Assembly (NCBI GenBank): GCA_014871385.1 | Contig: CM026426.1 | Location: forward strand, 42,551,613-42,615,612 | Length of the DNA: 64,000 nt | Source of the DNA: Ceratodon purpureus | Taxonomy: Eukaryota > Streptophyta > Bryopsida > Pseudoditrichales > Ditrichaceae | Direction of reading: 5' to 3' | Shown: piece by piece, positions 1 to 11,561 of the stretch | Numbering within the stretch: position 1 is the stretch's first letter | Layout: every line of letters begins with the position of its first letter | Notes under the pieces: generated by a model | The model's input: the letters and a program-made list of their open reading frames with translations, nothing else | What the model was told of the DNA's origin: nothing | The model's database searches: none | Made by a program: the position numbers and the translations under genes

Positions 1-2
1 CC

Positions 3-1562
3 AGCAGGTCGGCTAGCAAGTGGTTTGGGATGTGGGAACGCTGGAATAAATGGAGAAATTGGTGGTTGAGGCGATGGACCCTTTACCTTGACCTTCGTTT
101 TGGCCACCTTTGGAGCTGGTCGACCTTGAGCATCGCCAACATCTTCTCTCATTCGCTTCACAAAGCCAGAGTCTTCTGGACTCGATAGACATTTGCCTTT
201 GCTGTCAGGAGACACTCGACCAGAGCGCTCCAGCCGATCAAACCCCCATGATTCCAACCAACTTGCATCACCGAGTTTGCCGCAGAGACGGCAATTGCCA
301 CGTCCCGAAATCAGCGCTGGAAACAAGCACCAAGGGTGAAACAAACAACCACATGAATATGGCACTGCACAGTTTGAAACAAAGAGGTAGTTGCAGCATC
401 TACACGTTGAGTCAAGGTTAATTTTTAGAGGGACGCCTGCTTCAGACATATTCTTCCCAACAGGGCGTTTCGGCTTGATAGAATGCTGCACAATTCTCTC
501 AGATGCACAATTCTTCTCGAGTTGGCGCTGCTCTTGGAAACTCCGGTAAGCTGAACTGTCGCGCTCTAAGGTTGATGCCAGCGTTGCTGCTTCCTCTTGG
601 GCGGCCTCCAATGCATCGTTGTTTGCAGCAATTGCTTTGCTGATCTCCCGTTGCTCCTTGTCTACATCCGCCTTCTCTTGGAGCTCTCTGGCTGTAGCAT
701 GCTTCTTGCTTCTTCTCCGCAGATCTTCCTTCTTAGAGTTCAACCGCTCATCCTCGGTTTCCAACGTCAATATCTGGGCATGCAAACCGAGGTGAGCTAA
801 CTTATTCTTGTCTAGCGCAGATGCAGACTGCTGGAGTTTTGAAGTCTTCAACTGCAACTCCTTAAGCAATGCATCCACTTTCCTAGCACTGGTGCCAACA
901 CCATTGTGATGATAATACGTTGCCACCGCCGAGATGATGCCCGCCATCTGTTGCTTCAACGCCAGAGGACTCAGCTTCTGTGGGTTGTTGGCAGCATGGG
1001 CTCGGTGTTCTTGATTCACCTTTGCAGCTGCAGCAGCCCAGTTGAAGTTGCTGTCTCGCCCACCACTGTAGTAATACACACATGCGCGTAGAAAAGTTTG
1101 GCTGAATGCTTTGTTGTCGGGAGCATTGCCATATACTCGTTGGTACATCCTCAGATACAAATCCCGTGCTTTGGAGTCTTTACACCGGTCCAGCAAGTAG
1201 CGCAACTTGTTTGCACCCTCCCCAGGCGGCCAAGTCTCCTCATATGTGTTTGCTGGAACCATCTTCTCCGTGACTTCTTTGGGCGTACAACTTTCCTTGC
1301 AAAGTCCTACCACTCTATGGAAGAAATCTTGGTCGTGGACAGCAGCTGATCGACCCAGCAAGCATGGTGTAGCCAGGACAAGCTTCTCTCTCAACTCTGT
1401 TGGAATCCCCTCTAAGCCAAATGGCGCTTCCCAAGTAGACTCTGTATGACACTGTGATGGCACCTCGGACTTGACAACTATTGCCTTACGATCAGTTCCT
1501 TCAATTCGCAAAACCGCTTTTCCTCTGTTGGGATGTTGGGATCTCTTGCCCAAGGGAGGCAT
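3..1562 (-). CDS. RC1: coiled-coil/RING-like transposon protein, 3' end outside window
   Basis: Reading from ATG at 1562 I find an uninterrupted frame of 520 codons that runs off the left edge, so the C-terminus is missing. Residues about 20-190 align with the N-terminus of RC3 (shared WPPGEG/WPPGDG, APDNKAFSQ and NW blocks). Residues about 215-350 are a charged coiled coil. Residues 387-427 form a zinc-finger-like motif with C387, C390, C404, C406, H409, C412, C424 and C427. The spacing is that of a RING-H2 finger, except that the fourth ligand is Cys (C4HC3 order). A Ser/Pro/Lys-rich tail follows. No intron is needed. Such fingers often belong to ubiquitin ligases, but no activity can be read from the sequence. 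Its relation to RC2, RC3 and RC6 inside repeat-flanked units suggests a transposon-encoded protein rather than a host gene. Confidence 0.75.
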   Translation of the reverse strand, partial: MPPLGKRSQHPNRGKAVLRIEGTDRKAIVVKSEVPSQCHTESTWEAPFGLEGIPTELREKLVLATPCLLGRSAAVHDQDFFHRVVGLCKESCTPKEVTEKMVPANTYEETWPPGEGANKLRYLLDRCKDSKARDLYLRMYQRVYGNAPDNKAFSQTFLRACVYYYSGGRDSNFNWAAAAAKVNQEHRAHAANNPQKLSPLALKQQMAGIISAVATYYHHNGVGTSARKVDALLKELQLKTSKLQQSASALDKNKLAHLGLHAQILTLETEDERLNSKKEDLRRRSKKHATARELQEKADVDKEQREISKAIAANNDALEAAQEEAATLASTLERDSSAYRSFQEQRQLEKNCASERIVQHSIKPKRPVGKNMSEAGVPLKINLDSTCRCCNYLFVSNCAVPYSCGCLFHPWCLFPALISGRGNCRLCGKLGDASWLESWGFDRLERSGRVSPDSKGKCLSSPEDSGFVKRMREDVGDAQGRPAPKVAKTKVKVKGPSPQPPISPFIPAFPHPKPLASRPA

Positions 1563-1980
1563 GGTGGAAACTATTTACCTCGATTACAACAAAGCTACAG
1601 CAACCAAATTGACAACAAGGAGCAGCAGCAAGCTAGAAGTCTAAAGCAGAGCAGGTGATTGAAACAATGGTGGACACAGTTCAGAGCAAAGCAACACTAA
1701 ATGTGGCGGGAATGGTTGATGTACCACAAAGAGGCCATGTTTTGAACCTTAAAAAATTGGGGTTGGTACATTTAGATGATGGAAGCGCACAACGCAGCCG
1801 CCAACGAGATGGACACGGCTTGGGACAGTCCTATGACCCCCGTAGACTTAGTGGGGTAGTCGTTGTCAACTAGGTGAATAGTACTGGCAGTAGCCTGTTG
1901 ACTTTCATCCCCTTTCTTATGGCTTGTAAAGAACAGTATTATACTTTAGTGTAAGCCTTTGTTTCCACGGCCTTTAAATC
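1563..1980. other. Upstream region of RC1 with transposon-end minisatellite
   Basis: This is the 5' flank of RC1. No gene is recognisable; the short open frame at 1655-1873 has no family resemblance. From about 1950 it enters the 31-bp unit (TTTGTTTCCACCGCC, TTTAAATCAGTCTGCC) seen as longer arrays at 3265-3350 and, inverted, at 15596-15735. Confidence 0.4.
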
Positions 1981-2292
1981 AGTCTGCCTTTGTTTCCATC
2001 GACCTTAATCAGTCTTGAATTAGTCTATTATGTTTTTTCTGGTCATTGATCCACCTCCTTGATCCAATATATCATCAACAATGATTACCCAAGTATTCTG
2101 ATGAAGCATAAAGTATTTGGGCATTGAGATCTTTTAGAGAGATATTTTAGAATTAGTACTGTTGGGAACTCCGGTAAGTTTAACTGTCGAGGGACTCTTG
2201 GATTTAGTGACATCTCTAAGGGGCAAAACAATTTATTTAGATTAATTACTCCGTAGGAGGTTGTTGTGAAATTCATGTTTGACTTGAAATTT
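1981..2292. repeat. 312-bp direct repeat, copy 1
   Basis: The segment recurs at 3323-3634 at a constant offset of 1342 bp with only a handful of substitutions. It contains the transposon-end core GGGAACTCCGGTAAG followed by AACTGTCGAGGGACTC, which also occurs at 3502, 10971, 11351, 14739 and 16600, and it ends in GTAGGAGGTTGTTGTGAAAT. The pair resembles a duplicated DNA-transposon end more than LTRs: there is no TG...CA boundary and no gag-pol between the copies. Confidence 0.7.
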
Positions 2293-2409
2293 TTAAGGAT
2301 TACCTAAACAAATTAAAGAATTACCTAATTATGAAAGATACATTCCTCCACTCATATCTGATCATTACAAATCAAATAAATTTTTATTGAACCAATCAAT
2401 GGTTCAAAG

Positions 2410-3060
2410 TTCTTCTAATTTCTGGACATAGAATGAGAAAATTCAAAGTCCTATTTTAAATAAGTCCATTGAAATTTTTGCAAAAATTGGAAACTTTAAT
2501 ATAACTTCCTATGCTCTTTCAAATGATTCTTTATTTGTTTTTGATACACCACGCCAAGGAGTTAATGGACGGCATTGGTCCAAGAATGATTATACATTAT
2601 TTGGAACAAATTTCAAAAGATGGACTTCTTCAATTTCACGTTGGAATGTAATTCTCTTATTGCCAATAGACACCTCTGCACATGAGATACTTTCTTATCT
2701 TGAAATAAATGATGAACATATTATAATGCAAGGCAATTGGGGGTATCCTAAACAACATGAAGGCAAAATTTTACAAGATAATAATCAACAAAACTCAATA
2801 TGTTTTCAACAAAAATCCGAAATTATTTTTATTTTCTTTTAGCAAAGTCAAAGTGCTCCATCTTTAAATTTTCCATTAAAGTTTTTAAGTGAACTGTTGC
2901 CACTCATATTTACTAAAGATGAAGTTCAATACGTTTCTAATGAGAGAAGAATATTAAATTTTAATTACTTAATAGAGTGTTATTTACCACAAGATTGAAA
3001 TTTAATCTTGATTGGAAATACTTTTAATGTAGAAGGTTTAAAAAATCCCCTCTTTTTGTA
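2410..3060 (+). pseudogene. Decayed AT-rich coding remnant of unknown family
   Basis: One frame stays largely open for about 210 codons, with stops near 2434, 2840, 2996 and 3059. It includes the stretch DTPRQGVNGRHWSKND and, from 2660, a 60-residue open segment. Base composition is much more AT-rich than the RC genes around it. The remnant sits between the two 312-bp direct repeats, so it may be cargo of that element. I do not recognise the protein. Confidence 0.35.
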
Positions 3061-3322
3061 GGAACTAAAATTTACGTGTTAGATCCCTCTGTAGAAAAAA
3101 TAGAGAATTTGAAAAACCAAATTTTAAACATTAATTGAAATGACTTACTTATCATTTGATAAAATCATTTCAATTAAATATTGTATTATTTTTAAGTTGA
3201 ATTTAATTTCATTTAAAAAATATATATAAACTATCATTATTGGGGACAAAGCCTCACGGTTCCACCGTTCTTGTTTCCACCGCCTTTAAATCAATCTGCC
3301 TTTGTTTCTAGCGCCTTGAATT

Positions 3323-3634
3323 AGTCTGCCTTTGTTTCCATCGACCTTAATCAGTCTTGAATCAGTCTATTATGTTTTTTCTGGTCATTGATCCACCCCC
3401 TTGATCCAATATATCATCAACAATGATTACCCAAGTATTCTGATGAAGCATAAAGTATTTGGGCACTGAGATCTTTTAGAGAGATATTTTAGAATTAGTA
3501 CTGTTGGGAACTCCGGTAAGTTGAACTGTCGAGGGACTCTTGGATTTAGTGACATCTCTAAGGGGCAAAACAATTTATTTAGATTAATTACTGCGTAGGA
3601 GGTTGTTGTGAAATTCATGTTTGACTTGAAATTT
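3323..3634. repeat. 312-bp direct repeat, copy 2
   Basis: Near-identical partner of 1981-2292. It is preceded by three copies of the 31-bp TTTGTTTCCACCGCC-type unit (about 3265-3350) and followed within 60 bp by the 3' untranslated region of RC2, so it marks the outer end of that element. Confidence 0.7.
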
Positions 3635-3689
3635 AAAGTGATGATTATCGTAAAAAATGATCCTGTATTTTTACTGACTCGTCTGACTT

Positions 3690-4330
3690 CAAAATTTTCT
3701 AATTTTCTTCAAAATGGTTTCAAACATTTATTTTGTGCCTTAGCATGCTAATGTACATAAATTTTGCATCAACATCCTCTACGATTTTTCAGAACTGTAT
3801 TCAATATATACTTCCTCATAAGTCCATCATTACAATTCATCCACGTTTAGATTAAACCTCCAAAATTCTACACATAGTAATTTCAAATTCAAGATAACAT
3901 GAAGAACTATTGAATTCTCAACAGTATGAGCACTTCGAAACAAAAATGACAACTAGGTGATAAAGCCGATGATTGAAAAGAATGATCAGGAGGTGAATTC
4001 AAACCGTGCTTGCTTTTTCAATTGCAAGATTGCTTCAGAAACCAGCATGAAGTTCAAGCAAGACATCTACGTTCAAAGTAAAATGTGACCATGATATGTA
4101 CCAAATTCGAGAATGGTGCTAAAATACTGAAGAGTCTCTGAAAACCCTACATCAGTCAGAGGTAAAGAAACACCCGAGGGCCAAGATCATAGCAAGTGTA
4201 CCAAACACAAAACTACTGAAACACTGGTAGATTGTCCTAGCATACAATAGGTGTAGACAGTTACATAAAGAAAAATGATTGTTTGGTGCTTCATTTCTAG
4301 AGTCCCTGGCTTCATTCTACTGTCCACGTT
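3690..4330 (-). repeat. 3' untranslated module of RC2, inverted copy of 13848-14485
   Basis: About 640 bp that, read on the minus strand, matches 13848-14485 almost base for base. It begins with the last codons of RC2 (RGQ-stop). The RC2 and RC3 coding sequences upstream of it are clearly divergent, so the near-identity starts abruptly at the 3' end of the genes. Confidence 0.8.
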
Positions 4331-5791
4331 TCGATTCAAATTGGCGAAGCTGCTCTTGGGAACATAGGATGGCTGAATTGTCGCGCTCTATGATTGATGC
4401 TAGCTTCACTGCTTCCTCTTGGGCTGCTTCCAACGTGGCGATGTTGGCAGCAATCGCTTTGCTGATCTCCCGTTGCTCCTTGTCTACACCCGCCTTCTCT
4501 TTAGGCTCTCCGGCTGTAGCAAACTGTCTGCTCCTTTTCCGCATATCATCCTTCATGGAATTCAGCCGCTCATCCTCTGTTTCCAACGCCAAAATGTGAG
4601 CTTGCAAACGAGTGTGAGCTACCTTCTTCTCCTCTAGTGCAGATGCAAACTGCTGGAGTTCTGAAGTCTTCAGTTCCAACTCCTTTTGAAATGCGTCCAC
4701 TTTCCTTGTACCAGTGAGAAAACAAAACTGTTAGCCAATAATTGCAAGAAACCGCCATTTCTACAAAGAATGCAAATACTCTACATGGCATACCAAGGAG
4801 TAGTAAGTGTGACTTACACGAACTTGAACTTCCACCAGCTGTTGCCTTCAAACTCTTCTTCACGGTGGAGACATCCTCCTCCATCTCTGCTGTAAGAGGG
4901 AGCCCAAACTGAGCCATCCAAGCCCCAATGAAGGACGTACAACAGCGTGGACAAGTGGGTCGCTTGAATTGTAGCAACACTGCAATGCACGTTGGATGAA
5001 ATCCACACCCACAAGAACCGACAACAATAGCACACGCTACAAATCCATGTTGCCCACATCCTGCGCACAGTCTCAACTTTGACTCTATTGGGAACTCAGG
5101 CAATGACGTCCCTATTAAATACAGAAATGGAGCTCTTGTTTGCAGCATCAAGGTGAAATTCTGAAGGCTCAGCAACTTCTCCTTGTTGGCAGCAATGGCA
5201 CGAGCTGCTCGCTCAACTGCATTGGCAGCCTCTGGCAACTTGCTAGTCTCAATGACTAGTATGGATTCCTCCGTCTTCTGTTGCGAATCTGACATTTCAA
5301 TGAGCCTCTCCAATAAATCCTTTCCCTCACGCCACTTCTGAGCGGACAGCTGGTTGGAACCTCTTAGTTTCAGCTCATTTGCCACTGCATAAGCTTCATT
5401 ATACTCCTATTGAATCGCACTCATCTGTTCGTCATTGGAGAGAAGTCCTTGTTTCAACTTAATCACACTCTGCAGCAGATCGTCTTGGACTGCCATTGCC
5501 TTTAAGCATGGGCGCCACAGCATACATTCATTGTTGAAGATCTTCCGGAATTCCATCCAACATAATCGGCTCTTGGAATTCATCGCTGCCAATGTCTCCC
5601 CTGCCAATAGAAACAGTGCCGTCTCCAACATCGCTGGGGCCTGTTTCCAACATCTCTGGGCCCACTGCATCTGCTCCATTGTGAGGCTGCATGGAATCCC
5701 CTCTACACTTGCGACGAAGTCTCCTCATATCTGCAACCAGATTCAAGCGACCGCAACTTCTGTTAAAACTAGAAGCCACGACTGAATACAA
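4317..5791 (-). pseudogene. RC2: rearranged coiled-coil/RING-like transposon gene
   Basis: Minus-strand frame from about 5679 to 4815 with one in-frame TAG (5409-5407), then an apparent intron (donor GTAAGT near 4815, acceptor near 4700) and a last exon ending at 4317. The finger near 5070-4950 has the order CAGC, then CGCGFHPTC, then CPRC, so all eight ligands of the family are present. The last exon (KELELKTSELQQFASALEE and onward) is very similar to the RC1 coiled coil, which in RC1 lies before the finger. Domain order is therefore swapped in RC2. The N-terminus is uncertain: two overlapping frames (5791-5528 and 5679-5407) compete and I cannot place the start. I call it a pseudogene because of the TAG, but a spliced functional gene cannot be excluded. 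Confidence 0.6.
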
Positions 5792-5799
5792 CTTCTAAT

Positions 5800-8700
5800 T
5801 CAAAGGCCATACACGATGACAACAACACTGTGGCACTTCAACATCTACAACAAGCTGAATGGTTCTAAAATACTATACTAAATAGAATTACCTTCTATTG
5901 CGTACTACTATCAACACTCCCCTTCCGCAACTTTAGAAGTTAACAAATGTATTGAAGCCCTAAAGTTTCGGCTGATCAAAATCTGCAGCCCACCTAAAAT
6001 AAGTTCGAGGTATATATTGGACTCAGTCTATCACTTACACATCTAGAGCACAACACATAGTGCTGTTAATACGACTGAAGTCCTACCCATCAGCAACCAA
6101 CAAGAGAATTCCAACAAAAGGAAAAAAAAACAAGAATGGAAACAACCATGACCTGATTGGAAGGATTACTGCGTCCTACAGGTTTTTGAGAAGTTCTAAA
6201 CAGTCCTGAAATATGAAATGGTAATTAATCGGTATTAAGTGCTCATTGATCAAACCACACAAGAGAACACAAATACGAATTATACCTTTAAAATTAGTAA
6301 TAGCGGCAACGATGACAGTTAGCAACAGTGGCAATGATGACAACAAGATTCGAGGCACTTCAACATCTACAGCAAGCTCAATGATTCTAAAATACTATAC
6401 TGAATGGAATATCTTTGACAATGCTAGCATTCCCAAAACAAAATTCAACATCTCAAAAGTTAAAACACATCGTATATGCACCATTACCAATTACTCACTA
6501 CACCACCGAGACTACAAAAAAAAAAAAAAAAACTGCCAATATAACAAACTGATCTCCATTCAATCACATACTCATCCCAATCTCTCTCATATCCATGCAA
6601 CATGCCAACAAGGCTATCAAATCCCAACTCATACCTCTAACAAGAAAAAAAATCAAAACTGGTCTCAATGGTTCTTTAAGCAATCTAAAGTATCAGTTTC
6701 CAAAAACTAGCAATGATTAGCTACAGCATAGCGACAAAAAGGACAAGACGAAAATGGAGATAGCAATACCTGCAATAAGAAAAGGAAAAAAAGTTGCAGC
6801 CGAAACTATTGGCCTCCAAATCCCGCCCACAGAAACAGGAGACGCACCAATCTTTGGCTTCAAAGTTCACTGGCCCTTCTGATGCAAACAAGCAGTCGGT
6901 AGCTGCGACATGGGAATGAAAAAAGTCAATGTCCCTTGCGTTTGCTGGCAACACCTCATACATGGTCCAACACAGTGGCAACGATCTTTGTTGGGTGCGG
7001 CATTAGCAACAGTGGCAACGATGACAACAAGACTCAAGGCACTTCAATATCTACACTATCGCTCAATGGTTATAAAATAGTATACTCACTATACCACCAA
7101 AAGGACAAGACAAAAATGGAGATAGCAACACCTGCAACATACAAATCCCGCCCATAAAAACAGTCCAAAACACTAGTCTTTGGCTTCAAAGTTCACTGTC
7201 CGCTTTGATATCTAAAATTAGTAACAGTGGCAACGATGACAGTTAGCAACAGTGGCAACCATGACAACCACAAAACCAACAAACAATCTCAATGAGTACT
7301 TTAGAATCTTCAAAAAACTCACCAAATCAGTTGAACCAAGCTCAACCACCCCATTCATTCATGGCACACATAAGATAGTCTGCCACATCAAAAAATGAAA
7401 TCAGCTGTATTCTCATCAATGAGATATTAGACCCCTTTCGTAGCAAAAGAGTTCCAAGGACTCATGAAACCAATGCTCTGAATTCCATACCCAGCAGAGC
7501 AATCACAACCACTTCATAGTGTATATCTGAAAGTTACCATACCTGAATTCCTGCCATCTGTTATTGAAAGGAAACAAACAACTACAGTCTTTAGAATCTT
7601 CAAAGGGCTTAAGTCCTGTAATGAAATAAACTGCAATCAAAAAACCATCTCCAGTTCATTGAATTTCTTACAGAGCAATCGTCTGAATCGTAAACTGCAA
7701 ACGCTTGCATGCATCACTAAACTAAATCAGCATGTAAACAAACTATCAAAGACACGAACTGCACAATTAAAAGGCAAAATCGTAGTGGAAGTTGCCTAAG
7801 TTGGAAACACGCACATCTTTCAAGACAGCTAACTATGCTAGCACCTTCAAAGACCGAGGCAATGTATAAAGACATGCGATCCAAAAAGAAGACTCTGTAT
7901 CTACTTTCAACAGCTGCAAGTTGACACTGTGCACACGATTTAGATGAAAGACAATATAGCGCTCCATACCCACCTTCGCTAAAGTTAGCTCGTGTGCAAC
8001 CCATCATCAACCAACAAGAGAATTCCAACAAAAGGAAAAAAACAAGCATAGTAACAACGCTGACCTGGTTGGAAGGATTACTACGTAGGAGGTTGTTGAG
8101 AAGTTCCAAATAGTCCTGAAATATAAAACGGTAATTAATCTCTATTAAGTGCTCAATGATCAAACCACACAAGCCTAACACAAATACTAACTATACCTTT
8201 AAAATTAGCAACAGTTCCAACGATGACAGTCCGCAACAGTGGCAACGATGACAACAAGATTCGAGGCACTTCAACATCTATAGCAAGCTCAATGGTTCTA
8301 AAATACTATACTGAATAGAATATCTTTTGCAAGTTCTAGCATTTCCAATACGAAATTGGACATCTCAAAACACATCGTACAAGCACCATTACAAAGTACT
8401 CACTACACCACCAAAACTGCAGAAAACAGAATTGCCAATATATTAGATTGATCTCCATTCAATCACATACTCAAGCCAATCTCTCTCCTATTCATGCATA
8501 CGACAATGCAGCCGCAACGATGCTTGTTGGGTGCGGCAGAGATTGTAGACGTTGTTTGAAACCCCAAAACTTGCAATGCGATCTCTGGTGTCGCAGAGTC
8601 TGGAGGGGTTGGGAGGAATTCATTAGCTGCTGCTCTTGATGCCAACAGCTTGATTTCACTCATTCAAGCCGCCATTGTCTTGAGCTGAACTCCTCAAGCT
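5800..8700. other. Duplicated non-coding region with possible minus-strand exons
   Basis: No convincing gene. Two similar segments of about 510 bp lie at 6085-6602 and 7995-8500, and a shorter pair at about 6730-6890 and 7085-7205. Words such as CAACAGTGGCAACGATGAC recur five or more times. Two minus-strand stretches could be exons of a larger gene reaching RC2: 8663-8530 (starts MSEIKLLASRAAANEF) and about 6985-6790 (Cys-rich). Both share a CCGCACCCAACAA word. This exon reading is weak. Confidence 0.45.
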
Positions 8701-8759
8701 GTCTTGCTTCACTCAATTGCACTGTCATCACTGTGCCAACTAGATGATAATTTTTGAAT

Positions 8760-10080
8760 GAGACTTTAATTTTCATTTGATGCTTTTTGTTCTTTTCTTT
8801 CTTTGCGACATTCTTAAATACAAATATTTTTTTACTATGTTTTCAATTTTTATGGAATTTCCGTTAATCGTAGAGATCATTCAATAATTTATTTTTAATT
8901 TTTGGGTTTTTCTAAATATCTATTGCTTCATTTCATTCTTTTAATTGAGTCTATTGTTTTTTAATATGATCTAGTGATTAATTTTTAAAATGCTCTACAT
9001 GCTTTTGGTTCTTTTTCTTTTTGTGTGACATTCTTAAATTTCATTTTCTCGTCTTCATCTTTTTATGTATTTTTTGTTATTCTTTTCAATCATCCAGTGA
9101 TTGTTTTTTATTTCTTTTACAGTTTTAAATATTATTTTTTACATTCCATACTTTTATCTAATTTACATATTTTTTAAAAGGATCTAGTTATTACTTGTTT
9201 AAGTAGCTTTTGGCATCTTTGAATATCATTGATGCAATTCATGCTTTTCATTTTCAAATATCATTTGATGCTTTAGTGTATTTTTCGTTATTCTTTTCAA
9301 TCATTCAATGATTGTTTTTTTATTTCTTTTACAATTTTAAATATTATTTTTTACATTTCATACTTTTATTTAATTTACATTTTTTTAAAAAGGATCTAGT
9401 GATTACTTGTTGAAGTACCTTTTAGCAACTTTGACTCTCATTGATGCAATTCATGCTTTTTGTTTTCAAATATCATTTGATGCTTTTTTAATCTATCTAT
9501 GTGCATTTTTCTCAACTTCTCAATTCCAATTTTATATTTCTAATGCTTCAATAATCTAACATTTGGGTCGCAATGGATCTTCCTGAAGTAGTGTCTTTTT
9601 GATTTTGTTAATTTTCTATCTTGCGCATTTGTGTCAACTTCTCAATCCCAATTTTACATTTCTTTTTAAGCTTTTTAAAGTTTTAATCGTTTGACCATAG
9701 ACATTTGTGACATCATTTTCCAGATGTGGATTACTTGAAGCGATAAAATGCTTCTTCATTTGCGATGAATCACTAGTAGATGTGTTCATCACATTACACA
9801 TAACTCTCACCCTAATGCTGTCGATCATATTACACTTAACACATCTCTCACCATTGAAGTTTTTGTAGAGCCGGCAGTTCTTGTTGTGGGATGGGCATGG
9901 AGATGTAAGAATTCTTGACTAAATCATCATGTTGTCTTGTCAACACTCTCACTTTTGATGTTTATTGATTGATTTGCAACTCCCTGTTTATTTTACAGGG
10001 CTCCATGCAAGAGGACACGGACACAGGTTCTTAAACCATGTTGTGTTTATTTAGCTTCACTTCTTAATCCTCACTTCTTA
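8760..10080. repeat. AT-rich tract with tandem duplication of about 215 bp
   Basis: Low-complexity AT-rich sequence. The unit at about 9062-9277 is repeated immediately at about 9278-9490 (shared landmarks: CTTTTCAATCAT, TTTAAATATTATTTTTTACAT, GATCTAGT, ATTGATGCAATTCATGC). No gene is visible here. Confidence 0.55.
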
Positions 10081-10084
10081 AACT

Positions 10085-10460
10085 AATACACCAAGTATTG
10101 CAAAAAATCAAAACACTAATTAATGCAAAAATTCTTGCGTAAATCTAAGCACGAATTGATACATAAGTTATTGCAAATTTTTTTGCATACATTTCTAATC
10201 AACTTGATACATAAATCAATGCACTAACTAGTGTATAAATTAATGCACAATTTAATGCACAATTTAATCATAAATTATTGCATATTTTGTGCAAAAATTA
10301 ATGCTCAACTCAATGAAACGATTTTTTGCACCATTTAAAGCAAAAATTATTGCTCAATTAAGTGCAAAAATATATGCAACCTTTAGTGCACAAATTAATG
10401 CAACCTTTAGTGCATAAATAAATGCAACAAGTTAGTGCAAATCTTTAATAATTTTGCACT
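10085..10460. repeat. Degenerate 12-bp tandem repeat centred on TGCA
   Basis: TGCA occurs 18 times in about 360 bp. I read start positions 10099, 10124, 10172, 10184, 10220, 10244, 10256, 10279, 10290, 10327, 10363, 10375, 10387, 10399, 10411, 10423, 10436 and 10455. Nearly all gaps are close to multiples of 12. The consensus is roughly AATTTAATGCAC or CTTTAGTGCATA, about 30 units. No coding role is apparent. Confidence 0.7.
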
Positions 10461-10792
10461 TCTATAATTCAAAACAATTTCTATTTTAAATTTTTTACCA
10501 TTTCATTCTTTTAATTTTTGGCAACAACTAGTTAACTTAAAATTGACGAGTAGATCTTTCAATATCATAGCTATGTAGATTGTATTTCTATATTAATAAA
10601 AAATGTAGTCAAGTTATCATTAATATTTGATAATCAATTTTCAAAATTGTTCAATTAAAATTTTGTAATGAATAGAATGTAAACAAAATTCTTTTGAAGG
10701 TTGATTAGAAAGTAAGACTTATTCATTAGGATATTTTGACTTTGCAAAAGCAACTTGACATAGTTGTGACATTATCCTTAAAATTCCTTATA

Positions 10793-10880
10793 CAAATCGT
10801 AGCCATTTGGTATAAGAATTTAAAGAAATTAGAATTTTCATTTGACTGACAAAAACATTTAAATCTACTATTGATAATTA
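10793..10880. repeat. Direct repeat shared with 15747-15830
   Basis: About 85 bp (ATCGTAGCCATT, GGTATAAG, CATTTAAATCTACT) recurs in the same orientation at 15747-15830, outside both inverted repeats of the RC3 element. Short GGCGGTGGCAACAAA-type units follow at 10893-10945. It may mark the outer limits of a larger nested insertion. Confidence 0.5.
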
Positions 10881-11055
10881 AATGGCTAGAAATCAAGGCG
10901 GTGGCAACAAAAGCAAACTGATTTGAAGGTGGTGGCAACAATGAATGCCTCAGATCCAAAACTTAGAGTACTGTTGGGAACTCCGATAAGTTTAGCGATT
11001 CCTAATTAAAACTAATTACTGTATGAAAACGGAAAAAGTAAAAAGAATTAAAAAA

Positions 11056-11530
11056 AGGAAAAATTTGAACCATCAACTGCGCATCGGAAAGCGTGGTGGG
11101 GTGGGTGTCGGAGGGTGGATTCGAACCTAGCACTAGCACCCTGGGGTTGCCACGAAAGTTCGAACCTGAAGCCTCGGATCACCAAGCCACCAAGGCTTTC
11201 ATCGATGATTCAAACTTTGTGATTTTACTTATATCCAAACTGAGTCGATAAAAATACAGAAAAAAATAAAAAAGTTTAAAAAAAATTCAAATTTGTTGCC
11301 ACCGCCTGCCTTTAGTAAATTGTTTTGCCCCTTGACATTTCACTATATCTAAGAGTCCCTTGACAGTTCAACTTCCCGGAGTTCCCAACAGTACTAATTC
11401 TGAAAAATCTTTCTAAAAGATCTCAATGCCAAAATTCACCAAAAGTATAACAATATAAGCACATCCAAAGGGATCAAGGTTTAAGCTTTAGACTCCAATG
11501 TGAAACCTCAAGAGCCGTATAACCACTTTT
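11056..11530. repeat. Left terminal inverted repeat of the RC3 element
   Basis: About 475 bp that matches 14590-15082 in inverse orientation across its length. Landmarks are the CACGCTTTCC/GGAAAGCGTG block, the tRNA-like GGATTCGAACC at 11118-11128, and the transposon core ending in GGAGTTCCCAACAGTACTAA at about 11398. A partial third copy lies at 16600-16790 next to TpA. It flanks RC3 directly, the RC3 start codon being 32 bp inside. Confidence 0.75.
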
Positions 11531-11561
11531 ACTTAGAATTTGGTAGTTTAGCAATTACTAA

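Noticed and set aside
1981-3634. LTR retrotransposon suggested by 312-bp direct repeats
   Set aside because: No TG...CA ends, no primer-binding site or polypurine tract that I could see, no gag-pol coding; the repeat core matches DNA-transposon ends elsewhere in the window.
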